From Ctenosaura bakeri (taxonomy: Eukaryota > Chordata > Lepidosauria > Squamata > Iguanidae): a stretch of DNA of 64,000 nucleotides. Below are positions 44,005-56,817 of this stretch, piece after piece. The notes beneath the pieces were generated by a model, which saw only the letters and a program-made list of their open reading frames with translations, was not told the origin of the DNA and searched no databases. The first letter of the stretch is position 1. Each line of letters starts with the position of its first letter. The stretch covers positions 1 through 64,000 of the forward strand of contig CAOLHI010001299.1 of assembly GCA_948474755.1 (NCBI GenBank), in the 5' to 3' direction. Made by a program: the position numbers and the translations under genes.

Positions 44005-46570
44005 TTAAAAGTGTGTGAATGTGCATAAAGGTGAAGAAATGAATGGTGGCTAATGGTACTGAAATAGTCCATTTTGTAGTTTTATTTTAGAACAAACTTT
44101 TAACTGCTCTTGGCAATCAGGAAAGGATTTTTTTTCTCCATCCCAAACTCCAGTGTTACATCCCTCCCCCTTTGCTTTCTGTTGAATGCCAACATTGTCC
44201 AACTGAGAGCATATCTGTCCATGTGCCTACTTATTGTCCCATTGTGCAGTGAGGAATGTCCAGTGGCTGGTTCTGCAGTCCCAGGTAATCAAGTAGCACA
44301 CTGAAGGCACTGAGGAACAAGTACGCACCATCCAAGAATGTGCAGCTACAGGGCTGGAATCCTGTTGGGTGGAGCCAACTAGAGTAGACTGGCTGAACCT
44401 GTCAGGTGGCTTTGCTTCCCTGTCATAATATTGTATGGGAATGCATAGAAGAGAATCTGGTTTTATATACATGCTTATGTTTTCATATTTATGATTATGT
44501 TACATATCATATATTCAGCTGGATGTTTTCCGCCACGTATGCTTGCTGCCATGTGTAAAATTTGCAGATTACTTGCAAATTACTTGTACATATTGGATTG
44601 CTATAACAGACAAGTGCAATGGATCTGGAGAGTAAAAGCAGGGGATGACGTGTATTATGAGAATGAAGTATTGTTGACATAACAGAGGAACTAGAAGAGA
44701 GTCAACAGCCACTCAAGTTCAGGACAGTCTGAGAAAAGAACTGGGAAATAAAATGCCATGTACCAACCAATGAAAGCTTAGCATGCACAAATTTGTAATG
44801 GACTGGTTATAAGAAAATGTAGTGTTGCTGTACAATTCAGTTCTGGCAACTTGTGCAGCTGGTACCCATGACTATCCTTTGAATAAACTCCTGTGAACTT
44901 CAGAGTACATTCTTTGGAGCAGGGGATTATCTTGTACATGGCACTTATACAGAAATGAATTCTAGAGCAAAATTACGTTTTCTTATAAGCAGCCCATTAT
45001 AAATTGTAGAACCAATTGTTGAATGAAGAATCTCAACACATAGGTAAATCCAGCGGATTCAATAGCTCTCCACTAATTGGGAGTAACAATTGGATTTAGG
45101 CTCGTGTGAAATGCTTACACTTGTGGAATTCTGCCCTTGTAACCATGAACTGAATACTTCCACTGCTCAGTGGCCCACAACGCAAATCTGCACATGTGAA
45201 GAATTTACACAGGATTGTGATACAAACAGGATTCTGGCTGTAGTCACCTGGCTCTTTTCTTTAATAAAAGTGCTGCCAGATTCCATCATCTCATTGTAAA
45301 TGACCGAAGAAGTAAGAAATATGCCAAGCTACAAATCCCAGCCATCCTAACTAGCATACCCAATGGTGAGCAGATCTGGAAGGTCCCAAGAGCTCAGCTC
45401 CTCAGCTAAAACATGATTTTGGAAAGAATCCCACCTTCCAGCAAATGCAAATTCCAAAAACAAAGAAACTCAAAGCTATTTTTCAGAAGTGAAATTTATC
45501 TTCAGAATGCAGTTTAAAAAAAACACCTACAAAATATCTAAAATTATCATTTGAGAATGTACAAAAAAAATCATGGTAATAAAATTGCTTTACATGTTTT
45601 CTAGAGTCATTTGAAACAATGGACAAATAAGAAAGTGAGAAAGCTAGACTAAAAGACGTTAACAATGAGTAATAAATTACAGTTCTAAAATTTAAAAAGA
45701 GAGGCAAGCTATAACCATCAATATATTTTAGAGAGAATACTTGTTTTAACTAGAATATTTCCTCCACTTCCTTATTAGAAGGAAGGAAAATGTTGAAGAT
45801 TCTTCAAATTCTGATTTATGTATTTTATTACAGCGTGTTTACCTCTTGCTAAACACAGATACTACTAAATATTCTTGGTTTGTTAAAAAATGTAATAAGC
45901 AGAAGGGTGTTGATAGCCAAGAAAATAACTACTCCAAACCCATGCTGCTCCTATACCTATAGTGATGAGAGAAGGCCTTTATGTTTTTGAGGGCATGTGA
46001 CAAGGTGTATGGTAAGAGGAGAGAGAAACAGGTTGGGAAATTTCTGGTGATAGGAAGAACAGGAAAAGACAAAGTATATTTCTGTATTCCTCAGACTGTT
46101 GGCTCATGGGTTCTTTGGTTGTGTCCAGCCCCAGTCTCTTTGGTTTGCACTTGGAACATCCAACTGTCCATTGTGGCTGGAAATCAAATAGTGAATCTTG
46201 GCCTAACATAGCAAGAAGATTTCTCTAAGTTCTAAAAACACTCTTGAAAAGAATCTTCTCATTTCTTTCTCCTTTCCTTTTAACTGTTGGACCTGGAATC
46301 CTGGCCTATATTGTAACGGCAAGCTCAGGGGCTTTTCTTCAAGGACTGGTTCCAAACACAGGCTATAGGTTATTGTCAAACACAAATTCCAAACTTTTCG
46401 CAAATCTTAGGGGTCTTCCTAATATGTATGTTTGTGATTTAATAGCTAGATCAGCCCACAGTTTGCTTAATCTTGAATAAATCGAGTTTAATTCATCTGA
46501 GTGAGTCCTTTCAAAATCAGTCAGATTAAACTGCCTGAATGTGGAGTCTCTGGGTTAATTGGTTTGTAGG
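44005..46570. other. No gene seen; 3' side of XIRP1
   Basis: No recognisable exon or repeat apart from A/T-rich stretches. Part of it may be XIRP1 3' untranslated sequence if the near polyadenylation signal is not used. Confidence 0.45.
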
Positions 46571-46576
46571 TCACAA

Positions 46577-46582
46577 CCTTTA
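46577..46582 (-). terminator. XIRP1: Possible XIRP1 polyadenylation signal
   Basis: AATAAA on the minus strand, about 60 bases after the XIRP1 stop codon. It is the first such hexamer downstream; a longer 3' UTR using later signals cannot be excluded. Confidence 0.3.
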
Positions 46583-46640
46583 TTGTTATCCTCCAGTTGG
46601 AAAACCTTTTCTGGCTTTGAGTTTCTGAAAAGTGCGATAC

Positions 46641-49600
46641 CTATTTCTTTGCAGGCTTGGAGTTGCTAAAAGTGACATATACCACTCCTGCTTCCTGGTG
46701 GCCCCCATTCGAGGAGAAGTCAGCCGGGCTGTTCAGGTATCTTCGAAGAACTGGAGATGCCGTCACCTCATATCTTGTAGGGGATGAAACCATGTCACAC
46801 GTGGAGGATGTCTGAGTCTCTGACTGTTTGGTAACCGTGGTGGAAGATGTGATGATCTTGTTTCCAAACTCATCCACCTCCTCATACTGCTCTGTCACTG
46901 TTCTGGTAGCCCCAAAGAGCTTCGACCCATCATGGCTTGTCTGAAGTTCTAGGATGCTTTTCTGCCTCCTTGGATTTGATGGGCTTAAAGCACTCAGGGA
47001 AGATTTGGATGCATACTCAGGACCTGCGCCTTGGATCAAATTTTGGGATACATCCTTATTCTTATCAGTGTTGGTGCCAATGTGATGATGAAGAAGTTCA
47101 GGGCTGCTGAGATGCTGTTGCTTAATTAAACTGGTTCCTTTCTGCATCTGAACAGGTGCTTGCTCACCTTCAGAGAAAGCCCAGTCACAGCCATCAGACC
47201 TCACTGATTTACGGGGTAAAGAGCTAAAAATGTCCTCGGCAGACACTTTCTTTCCCATTGTCATTTCAGTGTAATGGGATGAAGAGGACCTTACCATTTG
47301 GGGTGACCCTCCAGTTTTCCGTGCAGCAGACTGAATGGAGATGTAGGAAGGAGAAGAAGGAGAACTTGCTCGGGGCTGAATGACGTGAGGAACTTCTAGC
47401 TCTATTTTAGGTACCTCCTCCTTTTCTGCCACCTTTTCACCATCCCAGCTTGAGTTCTGCATTCCCCTGTCCTGTTTGGCCTTGCTGGACACAATACTGA
47501 TCTTACGGATATTGTTCCCAGCTGCAAGGCTCTGAGAATTCCCAAGGGACTCTTTGAGAAGACCGGAGAGTCCAGCTATGTCTGATTCAGATTTGAGGTT
47601 TGAAATGGAACACAGAGCCTTCCTGATGGCTTCTTCAATGTCCATGAGTCTGTTTAGGGTCTGCTCCTTTAAATGAATGATCTCAGCACTTGCTCTCTCT
47701 AGATCTTCGAAGGCTAACTCCACAGAAGAAACACTATCAACATCTTCCTTAACTTCTTTCATTTGCTCAGCCTTCTCCATCTTGGGCTGCTTAGTCTGAT
47801 GAGTCCTGTGATGCACCACCCAGTCAGGGACGTTCTCAAAGAAGTTTCTTAAGGCTTTCACATCCACCTTGGAGGTTTCGTCTTCAAACTCCCTCACTCG
47901 GATTAGAATTTCCTGGAGTGCCTCCTGCCTTCGCAAGTTCTCAAATATCTCCATGGCTTCCTTCACGTTGCCTTTCATGATTTCCTCCTTGTGAACAGAC
48001 AGTCTCTTGCGACGTTCATCTTCAGTTTCTCTGCAAGGTTTTTCCCGCATAATCACCACTGGCTTTTCCTCCTCTGTGTTTTGTGTTGTCTTCATTTCTG
48101 GATCTCTTAATTCTTCGCTGTGCACAAGCTGTGGCTCTTCAAAGAAGGGCTTTGATTGCAAAGATGTAGGTACTGGAAAGGCAAGTTCCACCATTTCCAT
48201 TCTGGGGCTTGTTGTCTGGTTATCCTTGGAGCCAGAGGCTCCAGCTGTGCCTATACTATCTGTCTTCGAAGATGTGTTGTGTATCAAGATGGCTCCTTTC
48301 CTCAGAATATTGGCATGGCATTTGGCAGAGAGATATGGCTTCCTTTGGCTGTCCAGGTTAGTGACATCTGTTTGGAATCCAAGAGACAATGGAAAATCAT
48401 GCCTACTGGTTAAGGCACTTCCTGTTTCTGGTTGGCAGGACTTCAGAAATCCTTTCGTCTCCTTTGTTGGAGAGCAGCTCCCTCCTTCACAGCCATCTGA
48501 TGTATCTTTTACTGCTTCTACTGAAAACTTGTGGTCACCCAATTCCACTTTACTCTGCTCTCCTTTCTTTGCCTTATACACTTCTTCTGCCACTTGTAAA
48601 GGGGTCTTGACAACATCTTTTCTAACCTTTTTCTCAGAGCTGAAGTCCTCAACTGTAGTAGATGTAGAACCTTGACTGGCCGCCAAATATTGTTGATATG
48701 CAGATGGCTCTCCTATCTCAGCCCCACTAGATGCCGTTGCATGGTTAAGGATGAGTGCAGTCTTTGGCTTGCCCTGCTCAACCTCAGTCAGAGGTTTGGG
48801 AGAGAAAAGCTGGCCTGCTTGCTTTCCTGATGTTCTTTTCTTGCAGCCACCAGGATGAGGAAGTGATTCCTTCAAAAGGAACTCTGGTTTTGGAGGTGGG
48901 ACTGGTTTTCGCCTTGGTGGAGCAGTCACTTCAGGCTTGGGGGGTAGTTGTGGCTTCTCTAAAGGCCTCTCATCACTTAGTTTGGCAGAGGCTGGAGGGA
49001 GAGTCTTAGGAACATATGGTTGTGCAAATGAGGAACATCCTAGAGTTTCTGCTTCTCTCTCTTTGGGTGAGTGGCATTCGGTTCCCATTACTGAAGCTGG
49101 AGGAGGAGGAGGACAATCATTAACAGCCTGCCAGCCTGAAGCCAATACAGCAGCTGCCTGGTTACTAAGAGTCTGAGTCTCGTTTTTCTTTTTACAAGTG
49201 GAATAGGACTGCCCTGCATTCCTGTATATCATAGCTGCTTTAAAATCTCCTTTGGAAACATTAACATTAGACTTTTCCAGGGACTCGAGTGTGGCTTTTA
49301 AGTTGCCACGGACAACATCCTCTTTGTCTACTTGCCTCTGTTCTGTTGCAGCACTCTGCAGGGCTCTGATAGCTGTCTGTACATCCCCTCTGATTATAGC
49401 CTCTTGCTCTCGTTCTTCTGGAACGGAGTGCTCTTTGTAATCAGACTCAATAAATGGGTTTACATAGGCCTTGACTGGCTTGGCAGTATAAATGCCATCC
49501 TTAATCCTAAAGTCTGCACTAGGCCCAAGGTGGCCATCCTGGAGGGCTGCAAATGGCAGCACCCGTCCCTGCACTGCCTCAGAAGCACTGACCTTTGTGG

Positions 49601-52600
49601 GGGATGCCATGCTCTTCTGAGGCATGCTTGCATGGGACTTGGATGTCTCCTGCACTCTGAGGAAGGTGACGTCACAAGCTTGTTGTTGACTGATGGCTAC
49701 ACAGCCCTCACTGTGTTCTGCAGCCGGCACAGGGGCTGTCTGGGTGCTGGACTGCTGAATATCTTCGGATGTTTTCTGAAGCTTGCTCTGAAATTGGTGC
49801 TGAAGGCTTTGAGCCTCTGCAGTGGCAAGCCTGAGACTCTGCATGGCTGCTTGAAGATCACTCCCAAGAACTTGTGCCTGGGGCTGTGTTGTCCTCTGGT
49901 TGGCTGTCCCGACTGGGGAACAGTGGATAGCCCCACCCATAACATCCTTTTGCTCTGTTACTTTAGTGGTGGCTTCTCCCTCCTTTCTCTCTCCCAGAAT
50001 TATTTTCTCTTCTCTCACTACCCTGTTGCTACCATTCTGTACCTTTTGCACAGACTGGGTAGGTAAGCTAACATGCCCAGGAACTTGAATTTCCTCCACT
50101 ATCACTGGGGTTGAGAATTGCACAGGACAATGCTTAGTAGAACCTAGATCACTTGTATGCACTGTCTCTTTTTTTAAAGCCCCTTCCTTGCTCTTACACA
50201 AGAACACTTGTTTAGTCCCACTGATATCCCCCAATATCACATCTGCTGTTTTGGTCACTACTTTTCCCTCCTGTATCTGGGCAGGTACCTTGGCTTGTTG
50301 CACAGTGTCCATTGGCTCCTCTGTTGCTTGGGAGGAAGCTAGGGACTCTATCTCTGATTCTCTCTGGAGGTTCTTTAAGTAGTCAAGATCTCCCTTCTCA
50401 ATGCAGCTGGTGAACAACTGGACATTGCCCTTCTCATTGTCTTCTCTGTGGATGGTAGCTGTCACTCTGTGCTCTTGAGAAGAAGCCAACAGATTCCCAA
50501 TGGTCGACTTTACATCTCCTTTAACCAATCTGTGCTCTTGAGCAGTGTGATGGAGGAGGGAATAAATGGTTATTTTGGCTGACCCTGTCTCTGTCTCCTG
50601 CATAAGAATTCCTTTCTTGACTGAGGTGGTTTGACTGAGAAGTTCTTGGAGAGTCTTTGCCACATCATCCTTCAAGTCTTCTCTGCTCTTCTCAACCTTG
50701 CAAGTGTCCAGCAGCTGAACTGGGCTGACTCGGACATTACCATTCTCCTCTTCCTGCACCAGCTCCCCCTGGGCCTCCACGTTGCCCCTCTGAAGTAGCT
50801 GCCACAAGATTTTTTGCAAGTTGCCCCCCATGACTTCTTCCTTTTGGATTTCAGGGCTTCTTTGAGTGCCAAGATGGTATTTGGCCATTGTGATACTCTC
50901 AGTGTCATTGGCTTCGATAAGGATGCCATCATGTTGGATTATTTGATGAGAGATGAGGACTTCCAAAGTGTCTGTTATGGTTCTCTTGCTTTCTTCCTTT
51001 TCTGCATCATGTTGAGAAGTGCTCAGTTTATCCAGAGGGGTGCTTTCAAACAACCATGTTGTGCTCTTTACATCAGCCCGAGGAAACACCTGTAGGGGTT
51101 CAGCACTTTCAGAGGCCTCAGTATCTTTTAGGCTGTCCATGGGTTGGGTCTCAAACAGCCAAGTGCAACGTTTCACATCCCCCTTATGGATATCCTCTCT
51201 CTGCACTGTGCTCAGGCAGGAGGTGCTTTCTGAGTCTCCTTTCAGGGAGTCAATAGGCTGGTTTTCAAAAAGCCAGGTGGATGTCCTAACATCTCCTTGT
51301 TGAACATCACTCACACTGACCATCCTCACATACTTCTTTTGACTCAGTTGCTCTGACTCAAAGAGTTGCTTATTAGACTGGACATCTCCCTTCTGCACAT
51401 CATCGACGGTCCTCAAGACAGGCCTCTTTTCTTCAGCAATGGAATCTAGAGGCTCTGTTTCAAACCTCCACCTGGCTGCTTGGACATCACCCTTCTTGAA
51501 GTCCTCTTGGGTGACAGCCCTGATCACAAACACTTCTTCATCTTTCTTTATCTGATCCAAAGGTTTGGTCTCAAACTGCCACCGGGCACCTTTCACATCA
51601 CCTTTCATGATTTCTTCCTTCTTCACAGATGTGACTTCATGGTATCCTCCCTCTTTGTCCTGGATGGCATACAAGGGGCGGGTTTCAAACAGCATGGTGC
51701 AGGACTTGATGTCAGCTTTACTCATTGTCTCCTCCTGGATCTTCTTGATTTGCATCTCATTCTCTTTGTCATGGATCTGATCTAAGGAGTAGGTTTCAAA
51801 AACAAATCTTATGCCCCCAACATCTCCACCTTGGATGTCCTTTGGGGGTGGCACCTCTTGAATACCCTCCATTCTGCTTTTCAGGGTATCCATAGGGCAG
51901 TTTTCAAAGAGCCAGGTAAATTTGTGAACTGCCCCTCGTTCAATGTCCCCATTTGCTGCAATATCAGTTTTCTTCTTGTCTGTGCTTGGTTTATGAGCTG
52001 TATCCAAAGGTTTGGCTTCAAAGAATTCCTTCACCCTAGAAACTTCTCCAGATTGTATCTCCACACGGCTGGAGCACCTGATTATTTTTTTGGCATCACC
52101 ACCACTAGTGGTATCACTGACCAGGGGTTCTGTCTCAAATAGGTGCCTGACAGTTTTCACATCTATACCTTGTAATTCATCCTGGCAATAAGCCTTGCTG
52201 ACCTGCAAATATTGCTCTTCCTGGCCTTTCAAGGAATCCAAAGGCTGTGTTTCAAACATCCATGTGTATGACTTGACATCAGTTTGTGGAACAGGTTCTT
52301 CTCTGTCTTGTTTCTTCCTCTCCTTATCGTACAGAGCATCCATTGGTTGTGTCTCAAACAACCATCTGTGGGTCTTCACATCCCCTCCTGGGGATGCATC
52401 TCCTTCTCAGAGATGTTCTGTTCTGCTGGATTCATTTGGCTGTGGATGACATCTATGGGTTGTGTTTCAAAGAGCCACTTGGCTGTTTTAACATCTCCAG
52501 CCACCACTTCCTGTTTTGTAATCCCCCTAATAAGAGCCACTTTTTGGGCACTGTCATCAAACTGATCCAGAGGTTTGGTTTCAAACATCCACTTGTAGTT

Positions 52601-54265
52601 CTTAACATCTCCACCTGTCACTTCCTCTTCTCTGCTCACAGAAGTGACTTTGTGGAAATTTCCAAAGCAATCTTTGATTGCATACAAAGGCGTAGTCTCA
52701 AACAGGAACTGGTTGGCTTTGACATTCCCATGGAGTATCTCCTCTCCTTCCTTGACCGCCTCCTCAGTGCTCACTTGCCTAATGTGATCTAAAGGCAGTG
52801 TCTCAAAGAGACTCTTGAAAGTTTTCACATCACCTTTCTCCACCTCTTGAATGTTGGTGGCTGAAGCATCTCCAGCTGGAGGTTTGGCAATGCTGCCCAA
52901 AGGACAGGTTTCAAATACATGTTTTGTTTGCTTCACGGCTCCTTTCTCCTCATCTGAAAGTTCAATTTTCTTTAAATGCCCAACCTCAAAAGTATCCTTC
53001 AGCGTTTCCATTGGCTGAGTTTCAAATAACCAGAGAGTTGACTTCACATCCCCTTTGATGACTTCTTCTTTGGTTGGGATGCTATTGGAAGCTTCTCCTT
53101 TCAGAGTGTCAAGAGGTTGAGTCTCAAAAAGCAGGCACTGCTTGCTGACATCAGCACCTTGGATGAGATCTGGAGAAGCCTTGAAGTCAGCCTCTTCCAC
53201 AGTAATTTCCTTTATGGCATCTAGAGGTTGAGTTTCAAACAGCCATTTTGCTCCACTGACATTTCCTTTTGCTGCTTCTTCCAGAGAGATCCCTCGAATG
53301 ACTTGCACTTTGGACGTGTCCTTGTTGATGGTATCCAGAGGCTGAGTCTCAAAGAGCCAGCGAGCTGTCTTGACTGCATTGCTCTGTATTTCCTCTCTGC
53401 AGACAGATTTGATCTCATGGATGTTTCCTGTTTTGTCCCGGATAGCGCAGAGAGGCTCTGTTTGGAAGAGCTTGATGGTTTTCTTGACGTCACCTTTGAG
53501 CTCTTGGATTTCTGACTTGAGTTGCAGGATACTCTGCTCCTCCACTGAACTGCAGCGGCCCAAGTCATCTAAAGAATGTGTTTCAAAGAGCTGGGCAGCA
53601 CCTTTCACATCCCCTTTCTGAACAGGTTCTTTGAGGACTGCCTCTTGCAAGTCAGTCTCATCCAAATACATTTTGTTCAAAGTATCAAGTGGCTGAGTTT
53701 CAAAAAGCCATCGAGCTGTACGCACATCTCCTTTGGTGTGCTCTGTCTCGAATGCCTTAGCCAAAGGTCCATCTCCATTGGGCAGCTGGCTTTCAAATCT
53801 CATGGATCTGTTTTTCACATCTCCACTTGGAATGGCTTCCTCCTCGCTGAGCTTCTTGGTAGCTTGATGTTCTCCAATAGAGTCTAGAGTCCAGTTCTCA
53901 AAGATCCAGCGCATGGATTGAACCTCCCCAGGAAGCACCGCATCTAGGCTTGCTGAGGCCTGGGCATTAGGGTCATCAGTGCTCAGCATCTCAGCCAGAT
54001 CCTCCGTCACGGCCTCTTCCAGATTTTTCCGGAGCTCAGGATGCATGTGGCGATAAAGCCTCTTCAGCTCATTGACTTGGCGCTGCTGGTAGAACTTAGA
54101 GAAGGTTTCCTTTGGAGGAGGCAGAGGGAGTGGGTTAGAATCCTGACTCCTAGTAATGGAAGCTGCACCTGGAGCAGAGTCCTGTGGAGGAGGAGGAGTT
54201 GGCAAATTCTCTTCTGTCTTCTTGATGTTGGCTTTGGGACCAATATCATTCTGAGCATCTGCCAT
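46641..54265 (-). CDS. XIRP1: Xin actin-binding repeat-containing protein 1, single large coding exon with one frameshift
   Basis: XIRP1 (Xin) binds and stabilises actin filaments at intercalated discs and myotendinous junctions of striated muscle. The start ATG at 54265-54263 (MADAQ...) lies just after a pyrimidine tract and AG acceptor on the minus strand, fitting one big coding exon behind a non-coding exon. Seen in order: a proline-rich segment (residues ~21-52), the conserved block PPKETFSKFYQQRQ...LRKNLEEAV (~50-95), then about 27 Xin repeats of the form GDVKxxxWLFETQPLD to residue ~1080, degenerate repeats, a proline-rich motif RRKPVPPPKPEF (~1780, like a nebulin-family SH3 ligand) and a helical LERASAEIIHLKEQ region (~2200). 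The span is 7,625 nt, one base short of 2,542 codons: a G is missing from a G run at 52382-52385, inside the repeat reading GDVKTHRWLFETQPMD. From memory chicken Xin is about this long with a similar repeat number, while mammalian XIRP1 is shorter. XIRP2 is less likely because the N-terminus matches XIRP1. Confidence 0.93.
52382..52385 (-). other. XIRP1: One-base frameshift in XIRP1 at a G run
   Basis: On the minus strand the upstream frame reads ...HPQEGM and stops, while the next frame continues GDVKTHRWLFETQPMD with a complete Xin repeat. One more G in the four-G run restores GDV exactly. Both sides are otherwise open for 629 and about 1,912 codons, so this is either very recent or a homopolymer error in the assembly. 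Confidence 0.9.
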
Positions 54266-54280
54266 CTCTAAAGAAATAGT
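54266..54280 (-). promoter_or_regulatory. XIRP1: Probable splice acceptor just upstream of the XIRP1 start codon
   Basis: Read on the minus strand, the bases before the ATG are a pyrimidine-rich stretch ending TTTCTTTAG, followed by AG and the ATG. This is a good acceptor and fits the known XIRP1 layout of a non-coding first exon and one large coding exon. Confidence 0.6.
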
Positions 54281-54534
54281 GTGCAATGTCAGTTCAATCT
54301 TTCTACAAAGGCTTCTCTTGTTAGTGACAAAGGCCAAATTCATGCAGTAGCTTGGGTTAATTATGCAGATATGCAGATCCACTCCATATCACCAGAACAC
54401 ATGAAGAATGACACCACTTCAAACTCCTCCACTAACACACACCATCACTGGCTTGTGATTAATGATGTTAGGAAATGTCTAATCACAGCAAGACACAGGA
54501 AAACAAACTCAGTCCAGTTGTTGCTTGCCTGTCT

Positions 54535-54645
54535 AATTCTTATTTTTATGTTTAATGGGAAAGTAAAAAAGATTGTACTATGGCTGTTGTCAGGCTATCA
54601 GACACAAAGAGCACAGACAAGGTATAGGAAGCATATAAGGAGAGG
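54535..54645 (-). promoter_or_regulatory. XIRP1: Candidate muscle control motifs upstream of XIRP1
   Basis: Two motifs lie 280-380 bp upstream of the XIRP1 start: an A/T core (ATAAAAATAA on the minus strand, near 54540-54549) one base from a MEF2 site, and CCTTATATGC (54631-54640), one base from a CArG/SRF box and also TATA-like. Xin is known as a MEF2/Nkx2-5 target in heart. Single near-matches occur by chance, so the assignment is weak. Confidence 0.25.
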
Positions 54646-54649
54646 CCAG

Positions 54650-55845
54650 GAGTGTGCTGCTCCTATCATGCACCAATGCTCACCAGTGCTACCTGTTGCT
54701 CGTTAGTGTAGGCCTACCCAATCTCCTGTCTAGCATAAACACTGGAGGGCTCATGCTTAGGAGTGACATTGGGCTTTTCTGACCCAGTTCTGTGGATGTG
54801 GGGTGGTAGGTGATAATGAACAGACCTGTAATATTCACTGAATAGAGAGGTGTTGGCTGAGCACCTTTTGGAATCTTTATGTCTTGCAATTACAGATGCT
54901 ATTGAACAGCTCTCTGGCCTAAATTTGTTGTTATCCCTGAACAGAGCAGACCCACTGAATCAATTGGATTTACCTATGTGTTGACTCACCACTCAACAAT
55001 TCATTCAATGGGCCTAGGCCACTGAGTGTCTTCTATGTAGAAGGAATAACAGCTGAAAAGTAGGAATAGCTTGGTGGATGGTTTCGCTTAGGAGAACCAG
55101 AAACATACCTTCTTTGGGCAGTTTTTCTGTGGGGTGGGGAGGGCTCCAAAGATGCAGAACAGTTTTTGGTAAAAGGGAGTATATCCCTTTGGATGAAAAA
55201 AAATATGTGGTGAAGCAGAAATAGTTTGTGTTATTCACAAACATGGTAAAGAAAGAGATGGTGAGGGAACTGGTGTTGTGCCTCTGAAACCTGAACTTTG
55301 GGAGTGCTTTCATTGTATACACTTCATCATATGAATCAGGTTACCTCAAAAGGGAATGTTTATCAACTGCATGCTTCAACCAGTACAAGAGAGGCAAGGC
55401 TCCTGAGCATGGATGGCAACACAGATATAACTGACAGTGTGCTTGTAATATTTTAAAAGATACTTCCCCATTTAGACTTAGGATACTTAGAGCCACTCTT
55501 GAAAGTCTGAACTGGACATTGCCACTGTCTGGTTTAGGGCAGTGGCTCTGCTGTCACTGAGGTGGTGACATCACCACAGGTAAATGTATAAGAGCTATCA
55601 AAAGTGTCTCACCAATTTTAGGGATGGAGTTCAGCACCTTGGATTGTCTCTGAATTCTCTGCCTTCCTGACTTTGGGTCTCCCCTTCTCCACTGGTTTGG
55701 TGGGAAGATGCTTTCAGAGAGCTCCCATCTCAGAATGCATCTTTGCTATGGTTGTTGACATGGCCCATTTCTGTCTTCCTCTAAGCCTGTGCCATCTCCC
55801 AGAAAGAGAGGACAAGGACTGTAGAGGTTCTTGCTTATCCTTGAA
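54650..55845. other. No gene seen; XIRP1 upstream DNA
   Basis: Unique-looking sequence. The non-coding first exon of XIRP1 is probably here or closer to the gene, but I cannot place it. Confidence 0.4.
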
Positions 55846-55849
55846 GAAT

Positions 55850-56068
55850 GTATCTTCAAGTCATTTATGACTTAATGGCAACTCTAAGGTGAACCTATCA
55901 TGGGATTTTCTTGGCAAGATTTGTGCAGAGAGAGTTTGCCTGTGAGACTGAGAGAGTGTGACTTGCCCCAGGTCACCCAATGGGTTTCCATGGCCTAGTA
56001 GGATTCAAACCCTGGTCTTCAGAGCCGTAGTCCAACATTCAAATCACTAGACCACACTATTCTCTACT
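55850..56068 (-). mobile_element. tRNA-derived SINE, reverse
   Basis: TTCAAGTCATTTATGACTTA, GGTGAACCTATCATGGG, GTGTGACTTGCCCCAGGTC, CAAACCCTGGTCTTCAG: reverse copy upstream of XIRP1. Confidence 0.85.
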
Positions 56069-56817
56069 GTTTCCTTAATGTTTATTTGCTCAGCAAGGGC
56101 AAATAAACGATCAACAATAGCCAGAAGTAGCAATGCAATAGCTACTCCAGGGCTTTGCTGATAGGTACCCAGTGACCTAGGGAATGGGTACCAGTGTTGG
56201 CCATCCTTCCCAGAAGAATAGAATAATTTTAGGCAAGGAAATTTCCCCGTCCTTCTCCAGTAAACCACAACCTGGCCCAAGACTTTCCAAATAAATAGAT
56301 GAAATAAAACTTTCTCTATTGGAAACCAAACTGCAAACAGTGAATTTTCAGTATATTTTCAACATACAATACAAGTATGACAGTATTAGTACTGTTTTAA
56401 ACACACAATTATATTGACTGTCAGCCTTATCATACAACTGACTGTAGAAACAGAGTTAGTAGCTACACACTCATTTTTATACATTTCCCTACCTTTTTTG
56501 CTTTGTGGCAATCAAGCGAATTAAAAGAGATCTCAACACTTGAAATTCTGAATGAAAGAGAACAGAGAAGTTTATGTTTGTATTTCCTATAGGCATTTAT
56601 AAATGCAATCCAGTATATATTCTTTAAAAGTTACTTGTTTGCATGCCAGCTCCCAGAGTCCCTTTGACAAGTTGACCACTAGTGATGCTGACTGAGGTGT
56701 TCTGGGAATTTTGCTCAAATATTTCCAGGTCTGTTTTTAGGCCCATAAACTATCTGAATGTGAACATCAAACTCAATGTTGGTGGAGAGTAGTATTATAA
56801 ATGCATCTTGTATCTAT

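Noticed and set aside
48007..52792. Many plus-strand open frames of 60-240 codons under XIRP1
   Set aside because: They are antisense shadows of the repetitive XIRP1 coding sequence and show no domain of their own.
46641..54265. XIRP2 instead of XIRP1, or two separate Xin genes
   Set aside because: The N-terminal block (PPKETFSKFYQQRQ...) and the repeat order match XIRP1 as I remember it; the two frames meet within one repeat at a one-base shift.
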